This document shows positions 52,623 to 61,538 of a stretch of 64,000 bases of DNA, one piece after another. The position numbers and the translations under genes are program-made. The notes under the pieces were generated by a model. That model saw nothing but the letters and a program-made list of their open reading frames with translations. It was not told the DNA's origin and did no database searches. Location of the stretch: NCBI GenBank assembly GCA_016718875.1, contig JADKBL010000001.1, positions 248,001 through 312,000 of the forward strand. The letters are read 5' to 3'. Source of the stretch: Bacteroidota bacterium (lineage in GTDB: Bacteria; Bacteroidota; Bacteroidia; Bacteroidales; VadinHA17). Within the stretch, counting starts at the first letter, position 1. Each line of letters starts with the position of its first letter.

Positions 52623-53543
52623 ATGAGAAGTATTATATTGATTCTGACATTTTTACATCTTGTCTTTCAATCTATACAAGGTCAGGAGTGGAAAGTTCCT
52701 GATGACAAAAAAGGGCGTCTGAGTACATTTGCTTTTGATGATAATACCAGAATGGCCGGACAGAAATTATATACTCTCAATTGCATGTCATGCCATGGCA
52801 CCCCTGGAAAATCAAATTATCTTAATCTTGTTCCTGCTCCAGGCGATCCTGCTACCGAAAAAATCCAGAGAAATAATGATGGAGAGATATTTTATAAGAT
52901 TTCGGTAGGAAGAGGCCAGATGCCTTCATTCAGAAGTGTTCTTACATCTGATGAGGTATGGAACATAATTTCTTATCTGAGAAGTTTTAACAAATTATAC
53001 AGGCAGCAGGTTAAGTCAGTTATTTCGTCAACTGCGTATCCTGGATCAACAATAAATATGTTTATTGAACATATATCTTCTGACACTTCTATAGTAGTCA
53101 CTGCATATGCCGAAAAAGAAAGCAGCAGGGTACCTGTCACTGAGGCAGGAATAAAGCTTTATGTCCACAGAACATTCGGGCATCAGGTGGTTGATGAAGA
53201 AAAAGTAACAGATAAGTCCGGAAGGGCTGTTTTCAGAATTCCTGAAAAAATGCATGGTGATTCAGATGGAAATATCTTAGTCAGTGCCAGGTTTAGTGAT
53301 GAAGACGTGTTTGGCACATCTTCAAAGGATACAGTCCTTGCAGCAGGAATAAAAACAATTCCTGTCAGCCTTGTTGCTGAAAGGGCTATGTGGAACAACG
53401 TAAGAAAAGCTCCGATATGGATTTTGCTGACTTACTGTCTGGGAGTTATAGTTGCCCTGAGTTTTATAGTACTTGTTATGGTTAAAATAAGAGATATTTA
53501 TATTGTAGGTAAATATCTGGAAAACAAGGCTTCAGAAAATTAG
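52623..53543 (+). CDS. Membrane-anchored monoheme cytochrome c
   Basis: The 306-residue protein has a signal peptide (to about residue 20), then a class I cytochrome c domain with CMSCH at 54-58 and the axial methionine in GRGQMPSF (Met100). A ~130-residue beta-sandwich-like region with no family I recognise follows. A C-terminal transmembrane helix (APIWILLTYCLGVIVALSFIVLVMV) anchors it. The domain order suggests an electron carrier tethered at the periplasmic face beside the oxidase, comparable to ActE or the c-type carrier of bc-less chains. It lies between the NrfD and DoxX-like genes. Confidence 0.85.
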   Translation: MRSIILILTFLHLVFQSIQGQEWKVPDDKKGRLSTFAFDDNTRMAGQKLYTLNCMSCHGTPGKSNYLNLVPAPGDPATEKIQRNNDGEIFYKISVGRGQMPSFRSVLTSDEVWNIISYLRSFNKLYRQQVKSVISSTAYPGSTINMFIEHISSDTSIVVTAYAEKESSRVPVTEAGIKLYVHRTFGHQVVDEEKVTDKSGRAVFRIPEKMHGDSDGNILVSARFSDEDVFGTSSKDTVLAAGIKTIPVSLVAERAMWNNVRKAPIWILLTYCLGVIVALSFIVLVMVKIRDIYIVGKYLENKASEN

Positions 53544-53576
53544 AAATACTAATATCAATGTCTTAATTTTATCGGT

Positions 53577-53960
53577 ATGAAAAACATTACAACAATCGGA
53601 AGAATCCTGTTTGCATTACCATTTGCAGTATTTGGTATAAATCATTTTATCATGAAGGATTATTACATTGGGATAATTACATCCTTCATCCCTCTTGGTG
53701 CATATACGATATTTCTCACCGGGATTATGCTTATAGCCGTAAGTATCAGCATAATAATAAAGAAATATATTAAAATCTCCACCATAATTCTTGCTATTCT
53801 GCTGTTCCTGTTTATTGCAACAATTCATATTCCGCACCTGATCAACGGCAATGACCAGACAGTTACACTTATTGCACTCCTAAAGGACATATCACTTATG
53901 GGAGGATCTTTAATGATCGCCGGGATTTATTCTGAAGAAGACACAAACAGTGCTAAATAG
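53577..53960 (+). CDS. Small DoxX-like membrane protein
   Basis: The 127-residue protein has four predicted helices and the DoxX-type opening RILFALPFAVFGINHFIM, then IATIHIPHLI. DoxX proteins take part in terminal oxidase or thiol-stress complexes in some organisms. Its place inside the oxidase locus fits a small accessory subunit, but no specific role is proven. Its stop lies 7 bp before the preferred SCO start. Confidence 0.75.
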   Translation: MKNITTIGRILFALPFAVFGINHFIMKDYYIGIITSFIPLGAYTIFLTGIMLIAVSISIIIKKYIKISTIILAILLFLFIATIHIPHLINGNDQTVTLIALLKDISLMGGSLMIAGIYSEEDTNSAK

Positions 53961-53967
53961 GATCTAT

Positions 53968-54744
53968 ATGAAAAGATTACTTTTCTCTATTTTAATTACT
54001 ATTTTATCTGTACCATCATTCAGCCAGGAGATGGTCAAATCTAACCTGCTCAATGATAAGATCGAAATTGGAATTATTGAACATCTGGGAGACACAATAC
54101 CTAAGGATCTGTGGTTCCTTAATGAATCAAATGATACTGTAACACTCGGACAGCTGATAGACAAGCCAACTGTAATGCTTTTTGTCTATTTTGACTGCCC
54201 CAACCTTTGCAGTCCCCTGATGGATGGGGTAGCTGATGTTATAAGCAAGACAGATCTGAAGCTTGGAACAGATTATCAGATAATTACTATCAGTTTTAAT
54301 ACTAAGGATACACCCGAAAAGGCAAGGGAAAAGAAGGTGAATTTCGTTCAGAAAATCAGCAAGGAAAATCAAAAACATTGGATTTATCTTACAGGGATAC
54401 AGGATAATATTAACAAAATAACTGAAGCTACCGGTTTCAGGTATAAGGCTCAGGGACTCGATTTTGCTCATGCATCAGCAATTATTGTACTCAGTCCGCA
54501 AGGAAAAATAACCAGATACCTGTACGGACTGACATTTCTTCCATTTGATCTGAAGATGTCAATTATTGAAGCCCAGAAAGGAATTGCCCGTCCAACTATT
54601 AACAGAATCCTTGAATATTGCTTTGCATATAACCCTGCAAGCAAAACTTACAGCATACAGATAACCAGAATAATCGGGACAATAACTATTATCATTGCCT
54701 TAATAGTTTTTATTTTTCTGATGGTGAAAAGAAGAAAAAATTGA
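53968..54744 (+). CDS. SCO1/SenC family copper chaperone
   Basis: A GTG at 53950 is in frame, but the ATG at 53968 begins a good signal peptide (MKRLLFSILITILSVPSFSQ). The thioredoxin-like domain has the copper site FDCPNLCSPLMDGV (CxxxC) and the third ligand in DFAHASAIIVLSPQGKI. A C-terminal membrane helix (IIGTIT..ALIVFIFLMV) follows. SCO proteins insert copper into the CuA centre of subunit II, which lies four genes downstream with all CuA ligands. About 258 residues. Confidence 0.93.
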   Translation: MKRLLFSILITILSVPSFSQEMVKSNLLNDKIEIGIIEHLGDTIPKDLWFLNESNDTVTLGQLIDKPTVMLFVYFDCPNLCSPLMDGVADVISKTDLKLGTDYQIITISFNTKDTPEKAREKKVNFVQKISKENQKHWIYLTGIQDNINKITEATGFRYKAQGLDFAHASAIIVLSPQGKITRYLYGLTFLPFDLKMSIIEAQKGIARPTINRILEYCFAYNPASKTYSIQITRIIGTITIIIALIVFIFLMVKRRKN

Positions 54745-54757
54745 AAATTTAGAAGTT

Positions 54758-56384
54758 ATGGACAACTCTGAAAACGGATCACACATAAGTTATCTTGAGT
54801 ATAAGGGAAAATATAAAGGATTGCTTTCCTGGCTGCTGACTACCGATCACAAAAAAATCGGACTGCTTTATCTGTACTGCATAATCGTATTCTTTTTTGT
54901 TGCCGCAATTCTTGGATTACTGATGAGGGTTGAACTGTTTTCTCCCGGGGAAACAATTATGGGTCCCCAGACATACAACGGCATGTTTACAATTCACGGC
55001 ATCATAATGATATTTATTATTGTTATTCCTGCATTGCCGGCAGTTTTTGGCAACTTTTTCCTGCCAATACTTATTGGCGCAAAGGATGTTGCATTTCCAA
55101 AACTTAACCTTTTTTCGTGGTACTTGTACATTATCGGTGCAATTTTCGGTGTTCTGTCACAGTTCATTGGTGAAGGATCACCTGATACAGGCTGGACATT
55201 TTATGTTCCCTACAGTGCACAATCTTCGACCAATGTAATATATGCTCTAATAGCAGCATTCATTCTCGGATTCTCTTCAATCCTGACTGGTTTGAATTTC
55301 ATTGTTACCATTCACAGGATGAGGGCGCCCGGAATGGGCTGGTTCAGAATGCCTTTGTTTCCATGGGCTCTTTATGCAACAGCCTGGATACAGGTGCTTG
55401 CTACACCTATTGTTGGAATAACTCTTTTAATGGTAATTGCAGAACGTGTATTAAGAATTGGTTTTTTTGATCCTGCACTTGGAGGAGATCCTGTATTGTT
55501 CCAGCATCTTTTCTGGATATATTCCCATCCTGCTGTTTATATAATGATTCTACCGGGAATGGGTATTGTAACTGAGATTTTCCCAACTTTCAGTCAGAAG
55601 CCTATTTTTGGTTACACTGCAATATTGTTTTCCAGTCTTGCAATTGCATTCGTTGGATATTTTGTCTGGGGACATCACATGTATACTGCAGGGATTAGTT
55701 ATGGATCCCGCTGGTTCTTTTCCTTTCTTACCTTCATTGTAGCGGTGCCCAGTGCAATAAAAGTATTTAACTGGATATCGACCATGTATGGAGGATCAAT
55801 CGACCTTAAACTGCCTCTTTTGTATGCTATTTGTTTCATATTCCTTTTTTATGATTGGTGGATTCACTGGCCTGACACTTGGTTCAGTAGCAACAGATGT
55901 ACAGGTACATGACACCTCCTTTGTTGTTGCTCACTTTCATTATATAATATTCGGAGGAATGGGATTTTCATTTTTCGCAGGAATACATTACTGGTTTCCT
56001 AAAATGTTCGGAAGAATGTACAACAATACATTAGCTTATATAGGCTGTGCGGTAATATTCATTGGATTTAACCTGCTTTACTTCCCCCAGTTTATTATCG
56101 GGATACAGGGAATGCCCAGAAGGTATTTCGATTACCTGCCACAGTTCCAAACCGGACACCAGATCTCAACAATTGGTGGATTTATACTGTTCATCGGATT
56201 AATAATAATGGTTTATAATCTAATCTATCATGCTAAAAAAGGAGAGAAAGCACCGGCAAATCCATGGCACGGAGTCACTCTTGAGTGGCAGATACCTTCT
56301 CCACCTTCACATGAAAACTTTGAGGTAATTCCTGAAATTAAAGGAAAGCCATACATATTTGGCAATAACAATAACAACAAATAG
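54758..56384 (+). CDS. ctaD: Cytochrome c oxidase subunit I (heme-copper oxidase), frameshifted
   Basis: The first frame (54758-55912) carries helices 1 to about 9, with the heme a ligand in FTIHGIIMIF, the CuB/Tyr region YSHPAVYIMILPGMG and GHHMYTAG. The second (from 55788) continues MIGGFTGLTLGSVATDVQVHDTSFVVAHFHY with the heme a and a3 histidines. They join at a T6 run (55845-55850), and deleting one T restores IFLFMIGGFTG. The full product is ~541 residues, an A-type oxidase. It reduces oxygen at the heme a3-CuB centre and pumps protons. In the middle of an intact operon this break is most likely a base-calling error. Confidence 0.92.
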
Positions 56385-56394
56385 TTGAAGATAT

Positions 56395-57009
56395 ATGTCA
56401 ACGCAGGCAATTCATAGTGAACAAATTGAAAGTGAAACAGGGAAACTTGGAATGTGGATATTCCTTTTCACCGAACTGTTCCTTTTTGGAGGTTTATTCC
56501 TAGTGTATGCTGTTTTCAGGGCAAAGTATTCATCAGATTTTCATACTGCTGCTGCTGAACTGAACACCTATATAGGCACTCTCAATACAGTATTCCTTCT
56601 TGTAAGCAGTATGACAGTTGCAATGTCCATTACAGCCATTCAGAAGAACCAGAAAAACCTGGCTGTTTTACTTATTGCGATTACAATTATTCTTGCCGGA
56701 CTCTTTATGCTGAACAAGTATTTTGAGTGGTCACATAAGTTTGAATTTAAAATTTATCCGGGATCAGAAGTATTGAAAAACCTGCCCCAGGGAGAGCTTC
56801 TTTTCTTTGGATTGTATTACATGATGACCGGATTACATGCCCTTCATGTAATGATTGGTATGATCCTGCTTACTATAACCATTTTTAAGATCAGGAAGGG
56901 AACTGTCAGTCAGTCTCATTATCTTCACCTTGAAAACAGCGGACTCTACTGGCATCTGGTTGACCTGATCTGGATTTTCCTTTTTCCTTTACTTTATCTG
57001 ATAACTTAA
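56395..57009 (+). CDS. Cytochrome c oxidase subunit III
   Basis: The 204-residue protein opens ESETGKLGMWIFLFTELFLFGGLF and has five hydrophobic helices. TGLHALHVMIGMILL and GLYWHLVDLIWIFLFPLLYL are the hallmark histidine-rich helices of subunit III. It supports subunit I without carrying metal. It begins 10 bp after subunit I and 14 bp before subunit IV. Confidence 0.95.
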   Translation: MSTQAIHSEQIESETGKLGMWIFLFTELFLFGGLFLVYAVFRAKYSSDFHTAAAELNTYIGTLNTVFLLVSSMTVAMSITAIQKNQKNLAVLLIAITIILAGLFMLNKYFEWSHKFEFKIYPGSEVLKNLPQGELLFFGLYYMMTGLHALHVMIGMILLTITIFKIRKGTVSQSHYLHLENSGLYWHLVDLIWIFLFPLLYLIT

Positions 57010-57023
57010 AAATAAACTATCCT

Positions 57024-57308
57024 ATGAAAAATGAGGAGACACATATTTCAAGCTATACCTCCCATGCTTATGTACTGATTGCTCTGCTTATTCTGACGTT
57101 CATTTCTGTAGCAGCAACAGGATGGCATTTTGGAGCCTTCACAGTTACTGTAGCACTGCTGATAGCCAGCATTAAGGTTGCCACAGTGATAATCAATTTC
57201 ATGCATGTTAAACATGAAAGCCTGTTTATTAAAGCTATGGTGAGCGGAGTATTTGCTCTTTTCGCTGTTGTTATCATTATAACTTTTATTGATTACTACT
57301 TAAGGTAA
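57024..57308 (+). CDS. Cytochrome c oxidase subunit IV (prokaryotic type)
   Basis: The 94-residue protein has three hydrophobic helices and matches the small subunit IV/CyoD class: YVLIALLILTFISVAATGW, then ASIKVATVIINFMHVKHES, where KxxxxxxFMH is characteristic, then AVVIIITFIDYYLR. It stabilises the oxidase. Subunit II starts 5 bp later. Confidence 0.9.
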   Translation: MKNEETHISSYTSHAYVLIALLILTFISVAATGWHFGAFTVTVALLIASIKVATVIINFMHVKHESLFIKAMVSGVFALFAVVIIITFIDYYLR

Positions 57309-57313
57309 AAAAT

Positions 57314-58240
57314 ATGTTTACAGGTGCATCAAATCTAGCAGAAGGAGTAGACAGGGCCTTTATTTTCATTTTTTCGATTGCTGGTTTTTTTATTATCGGA
57401 ATAACAGCATTTATGATCTGGACTGTTATTCATTTCTCAAGAAAAAAAGGGAAACCTGCACAACAATTTACCGGTAGTGTGAAACTGGAGATCATCTGGA
57501 CTACAGTTCCTCTGATAATTGTAATGATGATGTTTTATATGGGATGGTCAGGATTTGCACCAATGAGAAAGGTTCCGGATGGTGCTATGGAAATCCAGGC
57601 TATAGGAAGAATGTGGGAATGGGAATTTGACTATGGCAATGGCATGAAGACATCTGATCTTGTATTGCCCGTAAACAAACCGGTTCGGGTTAATCTAAAA
57701 TCCGAAGATGTTGTTCACAGTCTTTTTATTCCTGCTTTCAGAGTCAAGGAAGATGTAATCCCTGGTTATGATACATATCTTTGGTTTATTCCTACAATAG
57801 TAGGAGAATATGAAATACTCTGTACTGAGTACTGCGGATTACTTCATGCATCAATGCTTGCAAAAGCAAAAATTGTTGAACAGGCTGATTATGATAAATG
57901 GTTTGAAGAATACAAGGCTGCAGCTATAGTTCCCGAACCGGATGGCTATCTTCTGCTCAGAAATACCGGCTGCATTGCATGCCATTCTCTGGATGGCACA
58001 AAACTGGTAGGGCCTTCTTTTAAGGGCCTTTATGGTTCTGAACGATCAGTAACAGCCGGAACAAACCAGATAAAAGTAACTGCAGATGAAAAATATATTA
58101 TTAACTCAATATATGATCCTGATTCAGAAGTAGTCACCGGTTTTGCAAAAGGATTAATGAAATCATATAAAGATGTCCTGAAAACTGAAGATATTGCAAC
58201 CATTACAGACTATCTTAAAACACTGTCAGTAGAAAAATAA
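57314..58240 (+). CDS. Cytochrome c oxidase subunit II fused to cytochrome c (caa3 type)
   Basis: The 308-residue protein has two N-terminal helices and a cupredoxin domain with the CuA ligands His135, Cys170, Glu172, Cys174, His178 and Met181 (CTEYCGLLHASM). A fused cytochrome c domain has CIACH at 220-224 and VTGFAKGLMKSY with the likely axial Met. The fusion defines a caa3 oxidase, which accepts electrons directly from another bound cytochrome. The membrane-anchored cytochrome c upstream is the obvious donor. Confidence 0.95.
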   Translation: MFTGASNLAEGVDRAFIFIFSIAGFFIIGITAFMIWTVIHFSRKKGKPAQQFTGSVKLEIIWTTVPLIIVMMMFYMGWSGFAPMRKVPDGAMEIQAIGRMWEWEFDYGNGMKTSDLVLPVNKPVRVNLKSEDVVHSLFIPAFRVKEDVIPGYDTYLWFIPTIVGEYEILCTEYCGLLHASMLAKAKIVEQADYDKWFEEYKAAAIVPEPDGYLLLRNTGCIACHSLDGTKLVGPSFKGLYGSERSVTAGTNQIKVTADEKYIINSIYDPDSEVVTGFAKGLMKSYKDVLKTEDIATITDYLKTLSVEK

Positions 58241-58244
58241 AAGG

Positions 58245-59108
58245 GTGAAAAGGCTTTCCGTCTATTCTGATCTGATCAAGTACAAACTATCCCTTGCTGT
58301 TGTTCTCTCTTCAGTTACAGGATATTTTATTTCCGGAGAAGATATCAGTATAAGGTTATTTTTTCTTGCCACAGGAGTATTTTTTCTTGCAAGCGGAGCT
58401 GCAGCATTAAATCAGTATTCTGAAAGGAGAACTGACCTGCTGATGGAAAGAACAAAGAGAAGACCGATTCCATCCGGAGAAATATCTGAAAAAAAAGCTC
58501 TCCTGATTGCTTCTTTTTTATTTATCTCAGGAATTGTACTTCTTTTTCATAATGGTATCTTCCCGTTAATTCTGGGTATTCTGAATGTGGTGTTGTATAA
58601 TCTGGTCTATACACTACTCAAGAGGTCTACTGTTCTATCAATTATTCCCGGGGCTCTCGTTGGTGCTATTCCTCCCTTAATTGGTTATTCTTCTGCAGGA
58701 GCCAGTCTGGCATCAATTGATATAATTTCATTTTCCATATTTATGTTTCTGTGGCAGATACCTCATTTCTGGCTGATCATTATTAAATACGGAGAAGAAT
58801 ACAGAAAAGCCGGTCTTGCAACAATTTCCAGCTATCTTAATGATATTCAAATCAGAAAACTGGTATTCTACTGGGTATTAATATCGAGTACTTTGCTTTT
58901 GATTTTCTTTCTTGTTACAGAAATATTTGCCTCACATTATCTAATTCTGTTTTCAATCCTGAATATGGCTTTTATCCTTCTTTTTTACCGTAAAATATTC
59001 TTAAATACAGAATTTCAACAGGTTAGAGGAGCTATGATTCTTATAAATACATATGGACTTTTAATAATGGTATTATTGATAGCGGGGTCAGTAATACACC
59101 TTTTTTAA
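58245..59108 (+). CDS. ctaB: Protoheme IX farnesyltransferase (heme O synthase)
   Basis: The 287-residue protein uses a GTG start 4 bp after subunit II. It has about nine hydrophobic helices and the prenyltransferase motif LNQYSERRTDLLMERTKRRPIPSG. It attaches a farnesyl group to heme b to make heme O, the precursor of heme A. The heme A synthase itself is not in the window and must be elsewhere. Its presence at the end of the operon completes the oxidase assembly set. Confidence 0.94.
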   Translation: MKRLSVYSDLIKYKLSLAVVLSSVTGYFISGEDISIRLFFLATGVFFLASGAAALNQYSERRTDLLMERTKRRPIPSGEISEKKALLIASFLFISGIVLLFHNGIFPLILGILNVVLYNLVYTLLKRSTVLSIIPGALVGAIPPLIGYSSAGASLASIDIISFSIFMFLWQIPHFWLIIIKYGEEYRKAGLATISSYLNDIQIRKLVFYWVLISSTLLLIFFLVTEIFASHYLILFSILNMAFILLFYRKIFLNTEFQQVRGAMILINTYGLLIMVLLIAGSVIHLF

Positions 59109-59174
59109 AGTTTATTTCATTAATAATAATCAAGATTCCCCAAATTTTTTATACATTTATTTGATACCTTCTTG

Positions 59175-59182
59175 TATCTTTG
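59175..59182 (+). promoter_or_regulatory. Bacteroidetes -7 promoter element
   Basis: TATCTTTG matches TAnnTTTG about 63 bp ahead of the lipoprotein gene, giving it its own promoter separate from the oxidase operon. Confidence 0.5.
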
Positions 59183-59245
59183 TACTATATTCATAAACAT
59201 TTTAGAGATATTTTGCGTTTAGTTTTTACATCAAAATAATAGATT

Positions 59246-60061
59246 ATGAAAAAAGTTTTATCTCTGACCCTGATTATTCTTATGATATCAGGATGCTTCA
59301 GCGGATGTAAAAAAGATAAGGGTGATCCTCCGACACTTCCCCCTGCAGAATCGATGCTCATTGATTTCAGCAATTTTGTAAGCGATGCTAAAACTGCTGA
59401 TTTGGTATTTGAAAACAAAGGCACAGAAAACCTTAACTGGGGAACTTCAGTACTGATTGTAGGAACATGGCGAACAATTATTGCCGTAACCCTTGCAATA
59501 CCTGTAGCCTCCTTTAAAGTTGCTGTTGACCAGGATCCTGTATACCTGTCTGACAAAAAATGGCAGTGGAGCTATAATGTAAGCGCCGCAGGAGTAACGT
59601 ACAAAGCAAGGCTCACCGGAGAAATTGGTGCTACAGATATAAAATGGGAAATGTATATTACAAAGGAGACTGCACCTGCATTTGCCGAGTTCAAATGGTT
59701 TGAAGGAACCTCCAAGCTTGATGGCTCCGGCGGGCAGTGGTCATTGGCTGAAAGTAACACAGTTACTGCACCAATCCTTCAGATCGACTGGACAAAATCA
59801 GGAACAGACATTGGAACAATCAAATATACATATCTAAAAACCGGAACGAGTAATGGTGCATATATTGAATATGGCCTGACTAATAATGCATTAAATGCAA
59901 AATTTAATGTTCATTACTATAACTCGACACTGGTAAAATTCTCTGACGTAAACATTGAATGGAGCACTACCGGCAAAAACGGAAGAATAAAAAGTTCGGA
60001 TTATCTCGATGGAGAATGGAAATGCTGGGATTCAAACAAAGTTAATGTTACGTGTCCATAG
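59246..60061 (+). CDS. Lipoprotein of unknown function
   Basis: The 271-residue protein has a lipoprotein signal (LTLIILMISGCFSGCKKDK). The mature part is rich in short beta-strand stretches (KWQWSYNVSAAGVTYKARLTGEI, YLKTGTSNGAYIEYGL) and ends with two cysteines (WKCWDSNKVNVTC). No catalytic motif is visible. It looks like a small beta-barrel or beta-sandwich surface lipoprotein. It lies just after the oxidase operon but has its own promoter and terminator, so a shared function is not implied. Confidence 0.8.
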   Translation: MKKVLSLTLIILMISGCFSGCKKDKGDPPTLPPAESMLIDFSNFVSDAKTADLVFENKGTENLNWGTSVLIVGTWRTIIAVTLAIPVASFKVAVDQDPVYLSDKKWQWSYNVSAAGVTYKARLTGEIGATDIKWEMYITKETAPAFAEFKWFEGTSKLDGSGGQWSLAESNTVTAPILQIDWTKSGTDIGTIKYTYLKTGTSNGAYIEYGLTNNALNAKFNVHYYNSTLVKFSDVNIEWSTTGKNGRIKSSDYLDGEWKCWDSNKVNVTCP

Positions 60062-60075
60062 GCTTATAAATACAT

Positions 60076-60107
60076 AAAAAAATCCCGGAAAATTCCGGGA
60101 TTTTTTT
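60076..60107. terminator. Bidirectional rho-independent terminator
   Basis: A perfect 8-bp stem (TCCCGGAA / TTCCGGGA) with a 2-nt loop is flanked by A7 and T7. It lies between the convergent lipoprotein and NAD(P)-binding genes. Confidence 0.92.
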
Positions 60108-60774
60108 ATTTCTGATCTGCGATATTCTGAACCTGATCAGATTCAAAAATACTTTTGCCCTTTTCTTCGAATAGAATCCTGATCATCGCTTTAGCAACAT
60201 CTCTCCCTTCAATGGCCCTGTACTTTTTAAGATTCCCAAATAGAATGAAGCCGAATGCCTTCATAATAATTTTTGAAATGGATTCACCAAATCGCTTCTC
60301 GTTTCTTTCTCCAAGAAGAAGAGAAGGCCGCACAATGGCAATTGTTTCAAAATCAATTTCCAGTATGCTGCGTTCCATCTCTCCCTTTATACGCAGGTAA
60401 TAGTTTGAGGATGCCAAATTTGCACCTATAGAGGATACTACAGCCAGTCTTTTTACACCATTTTCATGTGCCAGAATTGCCAGCTTTACAGGAAGATCGC
60501 GGTCAATCTCTTCCATTTTCTGAATAGATCCCGCCTTTTTTATTGTTGTTCCAAGACATATATACAAATCATCTCCCCTGATATGCCCGGAAAAGCTTTC
60601 AGGATTATTAAAATCAACAATAATATTTATAATTTTAGCTTCACCTGTAAAACCTGCATCCCTTCTGGTAAAAACCAGGATTTTATCATATCGGTCCGAT
60701 GTGCAGAGCTCTCCAGCAAGTGTTTTGCCTATTAACCCTGTTCCCCCAAATAAAAGAGCTGTCCTTTGTTTCAT
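60106..60774 (-). CDS. NAD(P)-binding oxidoreductase-like protein (HTATIP2/atypical SDR)
   Basis: The 222-residue protein has the dinucleotide loop LLFGGTGLIGKTLAGEL, LYICLGTTIKKAGS, VKRLAVVSSIGANLASSNYYLRIKGEMERSI and IVRPSLLLGERN. This is the pattern of atypical short-chain dehydrogenases related to TIP30/HTATIP2 and YbjT-like proteins. The usual catalytic Tyr-Lys pair is present as YYLRIKGE. Substrate is unknown. It is divergent from lspA and cytoplasmic. Confidence 0.87.
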   Translation of the reverse strand: MKQRTALLFGGTGLIGKTLAGELCTSDRYDKILVFTRRDAGFTGEAKIINIIVDFNNPESFSGHIRGDDLYICLGTTIKKAGSIQKMEEIDRDLPVKLAILAHENGVKRLAVVSSIGANLASSNYYLRIKGEMERSILEIDFETIAIVRPSLLLGERNEKRFGESISKIIMKAFGFILFGNLKKYRAIEGRDVAKAMIRILFEEKGKSIFESDQVQNIADQK

Positions 60775-60898
60775 TAGATTAATATAAATTATCAGGGAAT
60801 TTAGTTAAATTATACTGTACTTGTTTCATTTCTTTAATTATAAGCACAACTCTCATTTCTTTTTTTACTATTTTTCGCCCTCGTATTAAAAAATATCA

Positions 60899-61510
60899 TT
60901 GATGTCACCCCGAAAGAAAGCAGTTTTGCTTATATCCCTTATCCTTATTGCAGATCAGATCCTTAAAATCTGGATAAAAACCCATCTTGTTATCGGTGAG
61001 GAAATTAAGCTATTTGGTAATTGGGGACTTATTCACTTTATTGAAAATAACGGGATGGCTTTTGGTATGGAAATGGGAGGCAAACCCGGTAAGCTAATTT
61101 TAAGCATTTTCAGGATTGTGGCAATATTTGGAATTGGATGGTTCCTAAATTCTATAATAGAAAAGAAAGCCAATACAGGGCTAATACTAGCAGTAAGTGC
61201 TATTATGGCCGGGGCTGTTGGCAATATTATCGACAGTGCTTTCTATGGTATAATCTTCAGTGAAAGCTATACCCAGCCTGCAATTTTGTTCCCGCCCGGA
61301 GGAGGATATTCCACCCTCCTGCATGGACGAGTTGTGGATATGTTTTATTTCCCGGTAATTGACACATATTGGCCTGATTGGTCTCCGATAAATCCAGGAG
61401 AATCACTTGTATTTTTCAGACCTGTCTTCAATATTGCAGACTCTGCTATCACATGCGGAGTAATTTCAATTCTTCTGTTTCAGAAGAGAATGTTTAGGGA
61501 TTTATCTTAA
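60899..61510 (+). CDS. lspA: Lipoprotein signal peptidase II
   Basis: The 203-residue protein has four membrane helices and the two catalytic aspartates in VGNIIDSAFYG and LHGRVVDMFYFPV. The N-terminal LILIADQILKIWIKTH and IENNGMAFG (from IENNGMAFGMEM) are also signature regions. The enzyme removes signal peptides from prolipoproteins in the inner membrane. Its length exceeds the ~165 residues of the enterobacterial protein through an insert before the second aspartate, as is usual in Bacteroidetes. Many lipoproteins in this window are its likely substrates. Confidence 0.96.
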   Translation: MMSPRKKAVLLISLILIADQILKIWIKTHLVIGEEIKLFGNWGLIHFIENNGMAFGMEMGGKPGKLILSIFRIVAIFGIGWFLNSIIEKKANTGLILAVSAIMAGAVGNIIDSAFYGIIFSESYTQPAILFPPGGGYSTLLHGRVVDMFYFPVIDTYWPDWSPINPGESLVFFRPVFNIADSAITCGVISILLFQKRMFRDLS

Positions 61511-61538
61511 CCACTAAGATTGCAGAAGGACCAACAGT

